A stretch of 64,000 nt of DNA from Streptomyces sparsogenes (GTDB taxonomy: Bacteria; Actinomycetota; Actinomycetes; Streptomycetales; Streptomycetaceae), in the NCBI RefSeq assembly GCF_001704635.1, contig NZ_MAXF01000096.1:62001-126000 (forward strand). The letters are read 5' to 3'. The first letter of the stretch is position 1; each line of letters starts with the position of its first letter. The notes under the pieces were generated by a model. It was not told the DNA's origin, made no database searches, and saw only the letters and a list, made by a program, of their open reading frames with translations. Position numbers and translations under genes: made by a program. Shown here in pieces: positions 44,209-52,558 of this stretch.

Positions 44209-44227
44209 GTCGTCCGCTGTAGCCTGG

Positions 44228-45799
44228 CTATGCGGATTCGATCAGGCGGTCGAGGCGTACGAGGAGCGCGTCGGCGCGGGCGTGCCGCTCGTCCGAGGTG
44301 GGAAGGATCCGGTGCTGGTCCGCGACCAGGCCGCCGAGCTGCTCTCGGGCGTCCTGGATGAAGCCGCCGCGCGCGGTGAGCGCGGCGATCTCGTACCGGG
44401 TGTCGAAGACAGTGGGGTCCACCGCCCCGAAGACGTGCTGCTGTACCGGGAGCAGCGCTTCGAACTCGTGCAGCGCCTCCGGGGTGCGGCCGAGCTCGGC
44501 CAGGCACCGGGCGGTCCCCATGCGGCATGCGAGGACGTCCCGGTCAGTCTTCGGGCGCCGCTTGCGCAACGCGCCGCCCAGGGCGAAGTAGGCGTCGTAT
44601 GCGCGCGTGAAGTCCTGCGAAGCAAGCAGCACCTCGCAGAGAGTGAGCCGCAGGGGGACGAGCTCCGGGTCGTCAAGGGGGCGGCGCAGGCCGCGCAGGT
44701 GCTCGCCGAGGAGGGCAGCCGCTGTCGCGTGCTCGCCCCGGTCCGCCAGCGCCCGGACGCGCTCGGTGACTGAGGCCGAGGGCTGTGGGGCCTGTGGTGC
44801 TTCGTCCTTGGCTACGGGTTCCGGCTGAGGTCCGCTGGGGGCGAACAGCCGGCGGAGGAGGGAGGTCGGCTGCTCCAGGCATGTCCGGGCCACGTCCTGG
44901 ACTTCTTCTGTCGAGGGGCGCTCCTCGGGTTCCTTGGCGAGCAGCCGCATGATCAGGTCCGCGAACGCCGGGGGCGTGTCGGGGCGGTGCTCGGTCAGCG
45001 GGACGGCCTTCTCGTTCATGTGTTTCAAGACCAGAACGACGGGAGCGGCGTCCTTGGGGAGTTCGAAGAGCGGCTTCCCGGCCAGGATCTCGTAAAGGAC
45101 GCAGCCGAGCGCGTACAGGTCGCTGCGCGCGGTGGCCTTCCGGCCGCAGGCCTGCTCGGGTGACATGAAGCCGGGTGTGCCGAGCCACTCGCCCGACCTG
45201 GTGAGCGGCGTCTCGTCCGGGTCGGGTTTCAGCGCCGCGGCGATACCGAAGTCGAGCACCTTGACCGTGTTGTTCGGGGTGAGCATGAGATTCGACGGCT
45301 TCAGGTCGCGGTGGATCACATGGATGCGATGCGCGTGCGCCAGCACGTCCGCGGTCTGGAAGGCGACGGCCGCGGCAAGCTGAACGGGGAAGGGTCCCTT
45401 TTCCTTGAGCAGCTCGGACAGAGTGCTGCCGTCCACCAGCTCCATCGCGATGTACAGGCTGTTGTCCTCGCGGCGGCCGGTCCCATGGACCGTCGGCACG
45501 CTCGGATGGCCTATCCGGGCGGTGAGCCGGGCCTCCCGCTCGAATCGCCGCTCCAGGCGCGGCAGATTTCCGGGCTCGCCGTGAGAACTGAGGAACTTGA
45601 CTGCTACCAACCGGTTGAGCTGTAGGTCCTCCGCGGCCCACACCTCGCCCATCCCGCCCCTGCCAAGGCGGTTTCGCAGCCGGTAGCGCTCCTCGAACGT
45701 GCCTCTCACACCCAACTCCCGGGTTTCGGTGGCCTTTTCCGCGCGGGCGGACACTCGTCTTTCCGTCCATTCTCGCCCGTGCCGTGACGGGGCGATCAC
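44228..45799 (-). CDS. Ser/Thr protein kinase with TPR-like C-terminus (kinase 1)
   Basis: A 523-residue Hanks-type kinase with GRGGMGEVW, catalytic Lys68 (VAVKFL), HRD 163-165 (VIHRDLKPSN) and DFG 183-185, so it should be active. Residues ~350-520 are helical repeats (ASVTERVRALADRGEHATAA; SQDFTRAYDAYFALGGALRK) resembling TPRs. No transmembrane segment, unlike most Streptomyces PknB-type receptors, so it acts in the cytoplasm. The GTG start overlaps the kinase 2 stop (GTGA). It likely phosphorylates proteins of the adjacent defence genes. Confidence 0.9.
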   Translation of the reverse strand: MIAPSRHGREWTERRVSARAEKATETRELGVRGTFEERYRLRNRLGRGGMGEVWAAEDLQLNRLVAVKFLSSHGEPGNLPRLERRFEREARLTARIGHPSVPTVHGTGRREDNSLYIAMELVDGSTLSELLKEKGPFPVQLAAAVAFQTADVLAHAHRIHVIHRDLKPSNLMLTPNNTVKVLDFGIAAALKPDPDETPLTRSGEWLGTPGFMSPEQACGRKATARSDLYALGCVLYEILAGKPLFELPKDAAPVVLVLKHMNEKAVPLTEHRPDTPPAFADLIMRLLAKEPEERPSTEEVQDVARTCLEQPTSLLRRLFAPSGPQPEPVAKDEAPQAPQPSASVTERVRALADRGEHATAAALLGEHLRGLRRPLDDPELVPLRLTLCEVLLASQDFTRAYDAYFALGGALRKRRPKTDRDVLACRMGTARCLAELGRTPEALHEFEALLPVQQHVFGAVDPTVFDTRYEIAALTARGGFIQDAREQLGGLVADQHRILPTSDERHARADALLVRLDRLIESA

Positions 45800-46740
45800 A
45801 CGGGGTACGGGCCCTGGGGCAGTACGAAGGGGCGTCGCGGGTCCTCGGGGCCGAAGCTTCGCAAGGCGGCGGGGCCGACGGAGGGGGCGGGGAGCCAGGG
45901 GCCGAGCGCGCCGTAGACCTCGGCCGCGGAGGCCGGGCGGTCCTCGCGCTCCTTGGCCAGTAGCGCGAACACCAGCGCCTGGAGCTGTACGGGCGTGTTC
46001 ACGCCGAGTTCGGCGAGGGTGGGCGGGGATTCGTGTAGATGTCCGCTCGCCACGGCCGTTGCCACCTTCGAGGGGAAGGGCGGGGTACCGGCGAGGAGAT
46101 GATGCAGCAGGCAGCCGACGCTGTAGAGATCACTGCGGGCATCCAGGGCCGGGAACCCGCTGAGAAGCTCCGGAGAGGCGTACCGGAGGTTGCCGATGAG
46201 CTGCCGGGTCGTGGTCAGCCGGGAGCCGTCCCCCACTACCACCTTCACCAGCCCGAAATCGAGGATCTTCACCACGCCGTCGCGGCGGATCATCACGTTC
46301 TCCGGCTTGATGTCCCGGTGCACCAGTCCCGCGGCGTGCGCCGCCGCCAGGCCTGAGCAGATCTGAGCCGTCACCGCGACGGCCGAGGTCGTATCGAGGC
46401 GTTCCCGCTCGCCCAGAAGCTCGCCGAGGGTCGCTCCGTCGACCAGCTGCATCGCGAGCCAGCGCAGCTCGCCGGTGACGTCCGCGTCGTAGACGGTCGC
46501 GACGTTCGCGCTGTCGAGCCTCGCCGCCGCCCGGGCCTCGCGCTCGAATCGGAGCTGGACACGCTCGCGGTCCCTCTCATCGGCGAACGCGTCCGCGTCC
46601 ATGATGATCGTCTTGACGGCGACCGCCCGCCCCAGGCGCAGATCGGTGCCCTTCCAGACTCGCCCCATGCTGCCCCGGCCCAGGGGCTCTTCCAGCCGGT
46701 AGCGGTCTCCCAGTACCGCTCCTTCACGGTCGGCGCGCAT
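45796..46740 (-). CDS. Ser/Thr protein kinase, catalytic domain only (kinase 2)
   Basis: A 314-residue kinase: GRGSMGRVW, Lys43 (VAVKTI), HRD 141-143 (VHRDIKPENV), DFG 161-163, and an activation loop LTTTRQLIGNLRYASPELLS with several Thr for autophosphorylation. It consists of little more than the kinase domain plus a Pro-rich tail and has no membrane anchor. The ATG has AAGGAAGG ahead. It heads a two-kinase operon; operator box B lies 84 bp upstream and is shared with the divergent methylase. Confidence 0.9.
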   Translation of the reverse strand: MRADREGAVLGDRYRLEEPLGRGSMGRVWKGTDLRLGRAVAVKTIIMDADAFADERDRERVQLRFEREARAAARLDSANVATVYDADVTGELRWLAMQLVDGATLGELLGERERLDTTSAVAVTAQICSGLAAAHAAGLVHRDIKPENVMIRRDGVVKILDFGLVKVVVGDGSRLTTTRQLIGNLRYASPELLSGFPALDARSDLYSVGCLLHHLLAGTPPFPSKVATAVASGHLHESPPTLAELGVNTPVQLQALVFALLAKEREDRPASAAEVYGALGPWLPAPSVGPAALRSFGPEDPRRPFVLPQGPYPV

Positions 46741-46823
46741 GCCCTTCCTTCCCCAGTGCGGTCAGTCCGTGCGTGGGGGAGCGATCGTACGGCCGAACCA
46801 CCGGCTATTTCTTCCCATCGGAC

Positions 46824-46840
46824 TGTGAACAAAGTCAATG
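46824..46840. promoter_or_regulatory. Shared operator, box B (imperfect)
   Basis: TGTGAACAAAGTCAATG keeps the left arm of the box but has a degenerate right arm. It lies between divergent kinase 2 and the methylase. GTAGCCTGGCCATG follows on the + side; TAGCCT could be the -10 of the methylase promoter. Confidence 0.5.
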
Positions 46841-46940
46841 GTCGTAGTAGCCTGGCCATGGGCGGGGATGCGATGGCTTGTTTTGCGTACACCTACAGGG
46901 CCTGATAGGCCACTCTGATCCGTATCGCCTGGGAGTCCAC

Positions 46941-49034
46941 ATGACGTCGTCACGCGCCGTGCCGGTGACCTTGGCCGAAATCGCTCGGCTCGCGGGTGTC
47001 GGGCGTGCTGCGGTCAGCAACTGGCGCCGTCGGCATGACTCCTTTCCGGAGCGGATCGGTGGCACGGACCTCAGTCCGCAGTTCTCGCTGGCTGAGATCG
47101 AGGCTTGGCTGCGCGACAACAACAAGCTCAAGAACGCCGCGGGCCGCGAGTGGCTCTGGCCCCAGTTCGAGGCACTTGGCAGCCGCGACGAGACAGGTTT
47201 GGCGGTCGCGGCCGCGGGGCGGCTGATGAGCGGCCCCGGGGGAAAACGGAAGACCACAGGCCCACTCGGCCCGGCGGACCTGCCCGGGCTGTCGGACCCC
47301 GCGCGGGAGCTGGTCGGTAAGGCGCTGGAACTCGGGCGGCGCGAAGGCCCGGCGGAAACCTTCGAGTTCCTGCTGCGGCGCTGGCTCGACGTCCATGTGC
47401 GGCAGATCAGCACCACGCCTGCGCCGCTGGCCACGCTGATGGCCGAACTCGCGATCCGCCTCCGGGCTCGGGGCCGGGCCGTGAGTGACGGCAGCGGCGG
47501 CGTGCTGACGATCCTCGACCCTGCCTGCGGCACAGGGCATCTGCTGGCCGCAGCCTCGGGAAACTCTCCGGCCAGGCTGATCGGGTGCGATCGCGATCCG
47601 GTACTTGCCGAACTCGCGGGCGCCCGCCTCACGCTGCTGCCAAGCCTCACCGGTGCCGAGCCGGCTTCTCGCGTCGAAGCGGCCGACTCCCTGCGCGCCG
47701 ATCCATTCGCCGACACGCGAGCGGATCTGGTGCTGTGCAACCCGCCCTTCAACGAACGCGACTGGGGGTACGAAGAGCTCGCCACGGACGCACGGTGGGC
47801 CCATGGAATGCCGCCGCGCACCGAGCCCGAACTCGCCTGGGTCCAGCACTGCCTCGCCCGGCTGCGCCCCGGAGGGACCGCCGTCGTCCTGCTCCCGCCC
47901 GCCGTGGCGACCCGCAGGGCCGGACGGCGCATCCGAGGGTCACTGCTGCGCACCGGACAGCTGCGGGCCGTCGTAGCGCTGCCTCCCGGGTGCGCGGCCC
48001 CGCACAGCGTGTCACTGCACCTGTGGATCCTGCGGATGCCCGCGACCGGGGAAACGGCGCAGGGCGTAGGCGAGCTCTTGCTTGCCGACGGTGTCGCCCG
48101 CTTCCCACGGGTCTCGGCACGGGACTCCGTACCGGACTGGGAGGCGCTCGGCGCTTTCGTCCGATCAGCCGTCGATGCGGTCGGCCAAGAAGGCTTGGCG
48201 GAAGACAGGGCGTCACTCTCATCGGAGCATGCTCTGCCGGAGTGCGTGGCCGCCGTGCCCGTCATCGATCTTCTCGATGACGAGGTGGATCTCACCCCAG
48301 GACGCCATATCACCCCCAGGGCCTCCGGCGACGGCCCTCGACTGTCCGATTCCTGGAGCGAGTTCGGCAAGCTCGTCGCAGACATCGGGGACACCGGCGG
48401 ACGCCTCGCCGCGCTGGCCCTCTCGGATGCCGAGACCGGCACCCAGCCGACGACGACCGTGGGTGAACTCGCCCGAGCCGGCGCGCTGACGCTTCGCGGA
48501 GGGCAGCAGCCCGCGAACGGGACAGTCTGCGAGGGGCAGCCCGCCGACGGCGGAGTGTCCCTGCTCACGGTCCCCGACCTGCTCCTGGGCGGTGAACCCC
48601 GCAGCTGGCTCTCCCGGGCGGACGCCGAGGCGGCCGGCACAGCCGTCGCGGAACCGGGCGACGTCGTGGTCGCGGGCGTGGCTCGGGCGTTTTCGGCCTG
48701 GGTGCACCAGGGCCGCCCCCTCGCACTGGGGCCCCAGTTGTACGCGCTGCGCGTTCACCCCGACAAACTCGACGCCTGGTTCCTCGCCGGTTCCCTGCGC
48801 GCACCCGCCAACGCACGGCAGGCCGGCACGCACGCGTCCAGCTCCTCACGGGTGGACGTACGGAAACTTCAGGTGCGCCAGGTTCCGTTGGCTCAGCAGC
48901 GGCAGTACAGCGAGGCCTTCCAGCAGGTGGCCGCATTCGAAAGACTCGTCACCCGCCTGAACACCCTCGGCGGCGGGCTCGTGCGTGATCTCAGCGATGA
49001 GCTGGCCGCGGGAAGGCTGTCCGGCACTGTGTGA
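46941..49034 (+). CDS. HTH-containing N6-adenine DNA methylase with specificity-like C-terminus
   Basis: A 697-residue type I HsdM-like methylase. Residues 8-32 are an HTH (VTLAEIARLAGVGRAAVSNW), the AdoMet motif is DPACGTGHLL (193-202) and the catalytic motif NPPF (267-270). The last ~300 residues have a type I S-subunit-like layout (TTTVGELARAGALTLRGGQQ; DVRKLQVRQVPLAQQRQYSE, FERLVTRLNTLGGGL), suggesting fused modification and specificity. The ATG at 46941 (GGGAG five bases before) is preferred to an upstream start within the promoter. No HsdR partner is adjacent; restriction may come from the nuclease/pPIWI_RE operon. Confidence 0.87.
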   Translation: MTSSRAVPVTLAEIARLAGVGRAAVSNWRRRHDSFPERIGGTDLSPQFSLAEIEAWLRDNNKLKNAAGREWLWPQFEALGSRDETGLAVAAAGRLMSGPGGKRKTTGPLGPADLPGLSDPARELVGKALELGRREGPAETFEFLLRRWLDVHVRQISTTPAPLATLMAELAIRLRARGRAVSDGSGGVLTILDPACGTGHLLAAASGNSPARLIGCDRDPVLAELAGARLTLLPSLTGAEPASRVEAADSLRADPFADTRADLVLCNPPFNERDWGYEELATDARWAHGMPPRTEPELAWVQHCLARLRPGGTAVVLLPPAVATRRAGRRIRGSLLRTGQLRAVVALPPGCAAPHSVSLHLWILRMPATGETAQGVGELLLADGVARFPRVSARDSVPDWEALGAFVRSAVDAVGQEGLAEDRASLSSEHALPECVAAVPVIDLLDDEVDLTPGRHITPRASGDGPRLSDSWSEFGKLVADIGDTGGRLAALALSDAETGTQPTTTVGELARAGALTLRGGQQPANGTVCEGQPADGGVSLLTVPDLLLGGEPRSWLSRADAEAAGTAVAEPGDVVVAGVARAFSAWVHQGRPLALGPQLYALRVHPDKLDAWFLAGSLRAPANARQAGTHASSSSRVDVRKLQVRQVPLAQQRQYSEAFQQVAAFERLVTRLNTLGGGLVRDLSDELAAGRLSGTV

Positions 49035-49058
49035 GGCCCTCGGACTCTGCTGACTCTG

Positions 49059-49092
49059 CCGCCCGGGCCCTCGGTACCGGCGGCCGGGGCGG
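49059..49092. terminator. Bidirectional hairpin between methylase and kinase 3
   Basis: CCGCCCGGGCC pairs with GGCCGGGGCGG (one internal mismatch) around a 12-base loop, between two convergent genes. Confidence 0.7.
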
Positions 49093-49125
49093 GCAGACCC
49101 TACTGAGTACCAGCCGTGCGGTTCG

Positions 49126-50619
49126 TCACCCCTGAGCGGCACCTGGATCGGCGAGCCGTTCGGCGATGTCGGTGTCGACCTCGCGGCGCACCTTCTCCAC
49201 TTGCGAGGCCAGCGACATGGGCAGCCCGGCAGCCACGTGTCCGGCCACTTCCACCACGCCGATAGCCGCCTCGATCTCACCGAACGCGAGGCGGCATTCG
49301 GCGACACGAAGCCGCAGTACTGCCCGATCCGCCCGCTCCTGCGGGCCGTCGCCCCGTATGAGATCGTCGGCGATGCCCTGGTAGAAGCGCGCCGCACCGC
49401 CACAGTCACCGGCCAGCCGGAGTCCCTCGGCCGCCAGTTCCCAGATTCGGCGGACCAGGGGGCGTCGCGAGCCCCACTCCGCGCGCGCCCGGTCGGCGAG
49501 ACCCGCCAGGTGCCGTACCGCGTCATCCGGGTCGCCCTCGTGGATCTCGCGCTCGGCCGCCGCGCAGAGCACTTCCAGGGCATGCGCGTTGAGCCATTCC
49601 CCGTCTGCGTCCGTGTACGGGTCGGGGGCGGTCGGGAAGGCGGGCGCCTGGGATTGACGCTCCACCGGGCTGTCCCGAGGCTGCCGGAGGGGCGCCGTCG
49701 GATCGGGGCGTAGCCGTGGTTGCGGCTCGGGGTCGCCCGGGTGAGGCCCCAGCGGGCTCAGAACGTCGAGGACTTCGTCGACGGTGGGCCGCTGCTCCGG
49801 GTCCTTGGCGAGCATGCGGAGCATCAGGTCGTCCAGTTCCTCGGGGACTCCGGCCGCGTACAGGCCCGGCGGCAGTGGATCGACCTTCAGGTGCTGCTCG
49901 ACCAGCCCTCGGGTCTCATCCATGACGAACGGCGGCCGACCGGCGAAAAGCTCGTAGCAGACGCAGCCGAAGGAGTAGATGTCCGTACGTGTGGTCGGCT
50001 CCTTCTCCAGGATTTGCTCAGGCGCCTGGTAGCCACGGCTGCCGAGAGTCGAGCCGTGCCTCGTGTACTGCGTGACGTCGATGCCCAGCGGCTTTGCGAT
50101 GCCGAAGTCGAGGAGGGCGATCACCCCCTCGTCGGAGATCATGACGTTCTGGGGTTTCAGATCCCGGTGCACCACCGGAAGCGTGTGTGCGCAGGCCATG
50201 GCGTCCGCCACCTGTACGGCTACGGCGACCGCGACGGTCAGGGGCAGCGGGGCGTACTGGGCGAGGAACTTGTGCAGCGTCACACCCGTTACGAGACGCA
50301 TCACGAGGTACGGCATCCCCTGGTGCGAGCCCTGGTCGTACAGCTCGGGGATGCCGTGGTGGTCGAGCCGCCGCAGGAGCGTCGCCTCCCGGCGGAACCG
50401 GGCGCGGAGCACATCGTGTTCGGCCAACCGCTCGCGGGTGTCGAGCTGCTGGAGATTCACGAAATCCGAACGCAGGAACTTGACGGCGACATCTCGGCTG
50501 ATCACCAGGTCCCTGGCGCGCCATACCTGGGCCATCCCGCCCTTGCCGATCGACTCGGTCAGCTCATAGCGCCCGCCGACGACCTCTCCCACGCGTATCC
50601 CCTGTGAGCCCGTGTCCAC
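49126..50619 (-). CDS. Ser/Thr protein kinase with helical C-terminus (kinase 3)
   Basis: A 497-residue kinase: GKGGMAQVW, Lys47 (VAVKFL), HRD 151-153 (VVHRDLKPQN), DFG 171-173 and an activation loop YTRHGSTLGSRGYQAPEQIL. Residues ~340-490 are helical repeats (EVLCAAAEREIHEGDPDDAV; LRLAGDCGGAARFYQGIADD) like those of kinase 1. Soluble. The start is GTG with AAAAGGGG upstream. Operator box C is 76 bp upstream, shared with the divergent nuclease/pPIWI_RE operon. Confidence 0.9.
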   Translation of the reverse strand: MDTGSQGIRVGEVVGGRYELTESIGKGGMAQVWRARDLVISRDVAVKFLRSDFVNLQQLDTRERLAEHDVLRARFRREATLLRRLDHHGIPELYDQGSHQGMPYLVMRLVTGVTLHKFLAQYAPLPLTVAVAVAVQVADAMACAHTLPVVHRDLKPQNVMISDEGVIALLDFGIAKPLGIDVTQYTRHGSTLGSRGYQAPEQILEKEPTTRTDIYSFGCVCYELFAGRPPFVMDETRGLVEQHLKVDPLPPGLYAAGVPEELDDLMLRMLAKDPEQRPTVDEVLDVLSPLGPHPGDPEPQPRLRPDPTAPLRQPRDSPVERQSQAPAFPTAPDPYTDADGEWLNAHALEVLCAAAEREIHEGDPDDAVRHLAGLADRARAEWGSRRPLVRRIWELAAEGLRLAGDCGGAARFYQGIADDLIRGDGPQERADRAVLRLRVAECRLAFGEIEAAIGVVEVAGHVAAGLPMSLASQVEKVRREVDTDIAERLADPGAAQG

Positions 50620-50674
50620 CGCTGCGCCCCTTTTTGCGCCTTCACTGCCTGGAGCCCATCAGAATACCGTGAAA

Positions 50675-50690
50675 GCTCTCTGTTGAGAGC
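50675..50690. other. Small hairpin beside operator box C
   Basis: GCTCTC-TGTT-GAGAGC is a perfect 6-bp stem with a 4-base loop in the leader of kinase 3, ending 4 bp from box C. It could be a second binding site or an RNA leader structure. Confidence 0.4.
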
Positions 50691-50694
50691 CGTG

Positions 50695-50711
50695 TGTGGA
50701 CTTAGTTCACA
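50695..50711. promoter_or_regulatory. Shared 17-bp inverted-repeat operator, box C
   Basis: TGTGGACTTAGTTCACA, a single mismatch in the arms relative to box A. It lies 76 bp before kinase 3 and 86 bp before the divergent Cas4-like nuclease gene. Confidence 0.7.
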
Positions 50712-50797
50712 TGTAATGCCATGCTGGATGGCGCGTTCGGCAACTCATCGCTGGACGCGCACGCCCCTGCCCATGACCGCCCTCACCAGGGGGAACG

Positions 50798-52558
50798 ATG
50801 CAGAATCCGCCGGGGACCACCGGCCATGGCTGGCTGGTCAAGGTGAGCTCCCGAATTGCCCGCCCTGACCCGACGGCATGCCCCACTCACCTGCGGACCG
50901 CCGTGCGGCCGCTGCTCACCGCGGACCCGCCCATACCGTTCCGTCCCGCACCGCGCGAGGAGTTCGGGCCCGGGCCGCTCTTCGCGGCACTGGACCTGTG
51001 GGAGCACGACGACTGGCCCCTGGAGCGCGTACTCGACGAACTCCGCGGCGTCCACGGTTCCTTCCGCGGCCGCAGCGCACCCGCCCACCCCGCTCTGTTG
51101 GCGTGGACCGTCGAGGCCCTCGATCGGTACGTCGCTGCCCGCAGTGCGGAGCAGGGAGCGGCGCGTGCGGCCGGACTCCCGCCGACCCTTCCTGTCCGAC
51201 TGAGCTGGACCGTGCGCACCGCGAAGCGGGAGGCCCCCGACGCGCGCGGGGCGCGGCAGTACCAGCACACGACCTGGGGCCGTCAGTACGCCTCTGCGGA
51301 CGGCTCCGTGCGGGACCTGTGGATCCCCTCTCTGGGCCGGGCCAAGCCGGACCGAGCCGCTGCGGAGAAGGCGGCCGTCGCGTACGTCGTGGCGTTGGGC
51401 GCGCCGGTGCCACGTCAGCGGCGCGGCACCGAGCCGCCGACGGACGCGACCGACAGCAGCCGGCCGCCGGAACGGGTACGGGTCTTCGACTTCGGCTGTG
51501 CGGACGGCAACGTCACTCCGCTGCTCGACTGGGGGCAGGCCGAGATGCGGCAGCAGTTCGCCGACCACGCGGCGCCCGCCTTCCACAAGGCCGCCACCGC
51601 GGTCGGTAGGCGGCCGGGTCCTAGTTGCGTCGAGTGCAAGGCCATCAGCCAGTGCGGCGCACTGCGCCGAACCCCGGGACTGTGGGGTGGGGTCCCCGGA
51701 GCGCCACTGCGCCGCCGCCGCTCGGTGTCCGTCTGGGACCTGCGGCTGCACAGCGAGTGCCCGGCTCAGTACCACCTCGTACGGCAGCTGCATCTGGACG
51801 ACCTGACCACGGAGAACGGCGGAGCGCGCCGGGGCCGCGCCGTGGACGCCTGGCTCAACGAGCGGCACGGAGTGCGCCCGGCCCGCGGCTGCCGTGACCT
51901 TCCGGTGCCCGACGCCTCCTCGATACCGCCGGGCTTGGCTTTGGACGCGACGCTCGGCCGGGCCGCGGTGCGCATGATGGAGAGACACCGCGCGCTGTGC
52001 CCGCTGAACGGGATCGGGCCGCATGAGAAAGTGCTGGTGCAACACCCGGTAACCGCGTACGTGCCCGAGCTCGACGTCGTCGTCCTTGCCGTGCCCGACC
52101 TGGTGTACTCGCATCGGGGACGGTTGATCTGGCGGGAGACCAAGACATCGTCCCGACCCCTCTTCGAGGGTCACTCCCTGATGCGGGCCTATCCCCAGCT
52201 CGCACTCGGGGTCCTGCTGTTCTCCGCCGGAGCGCTGGACACCGATCCGCGGCGCTCCTGGATTGAGTTCGAGTTCCTGTGCGAGGACCGGGCCTCCTGC
52301 CGCCTCGAACGTATCGACCCCAGCCGACCCGAGAACGTCGCCGAAGCCCGCGAGGTCATCGCCGGGCTCGCACAGCCCCTCCTGGACGACACGTCGTACG
52401 AACCCAGGACCGGGCGGCACTGCCACAGCTGTCAGGCACGCACCTGGTGCAAGCCGGGCACCGCCTACGTCGCTGATCATCCCCAGACCGCCCCTGGTCC
52501 CGCCTCACTCGGAACGGACACTGATCGCGCCGCTGAGGAGGGGAGCTGCCGTGCCTGA
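50798..52558 (+). CDS. Cas4-like PD-(D/E)XK nuclease
   Basis: A 586-residue protein. The C-terminal half is a RecB/Cas4-type nuclease: SVWDLRLHSECPAQYHLVRQ with RGRAVDAWL, VLAVPDLVYSHRGRLIWRET then K, and the CHSCQARTWC triplet. Cys at ~321 with the three at ~541, 544 and 550 gives the four-Cys arrangement of Cas4/AddB iron-sulfur nucleases. The first ~300 residues are unassigned and include another pair of Cys (CVECKAISQC). ATG follows AGGGGG. First gene of a four-gene operon; the next overlaps by 8 bp. It probably trims or cuts DNA, with uncertain substrate. Confidence 0.78.
   Translation: MQNPPGTTGHGWLVKVSSRIARPDPTACPTHLRTAVRPLLTADPPIPFRPAPREEFGPGPLFAALDLWEHDDWPLERVLDELRGVHGSFRGRSAPAHPALLAWTVEALDRYVAARSAEQGAARAAGLPPTLPVRLSWTVRTAKREAPDARGARQYQHTTWGRQYASADGSVRDLWIPSLGRAKPDRAAAEKAAVAYVVALGAPVPRQRRGTEPPTDATDSSRPPERVRVFDFGCADGNVTPLLDWGQAEMRQQFADHAAPAFHKAATAVGRRPGPSCVECKAISQCGALRRTPGLWGGVPGAPLRRRRSVSVWDLRLHSECPAQYHLVRQLHLDDLTTENGGARRGRAVDAWLNERHGVRPARGCRDLPVPDASSIPPGLALDATLGRAAVRMMERHRALCPLNGIGPHEKVLVQHPVTAYVPELDVVVLAVPDLVYSHRGRLIWRETKTSSRPLFEGHSLMRAYPQLALGVLLFSAGALDTDPRRSWIEFEFLCEDRASCRLERIDPSRPENVAEAREVIAGLAQPLLDDTSYEPRTGRHCHSCQARTWCKPGTAYVADHPQTAPGPASLGTDTDRAAEEGSCRA

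Noticed and set aside
50783..52480. A 565-residue minus-strand frame opposite the Cas4-like nuclease
   Set aside because: No ribosome site or motif; the plus strand carries the nuclease and Cys signatures.
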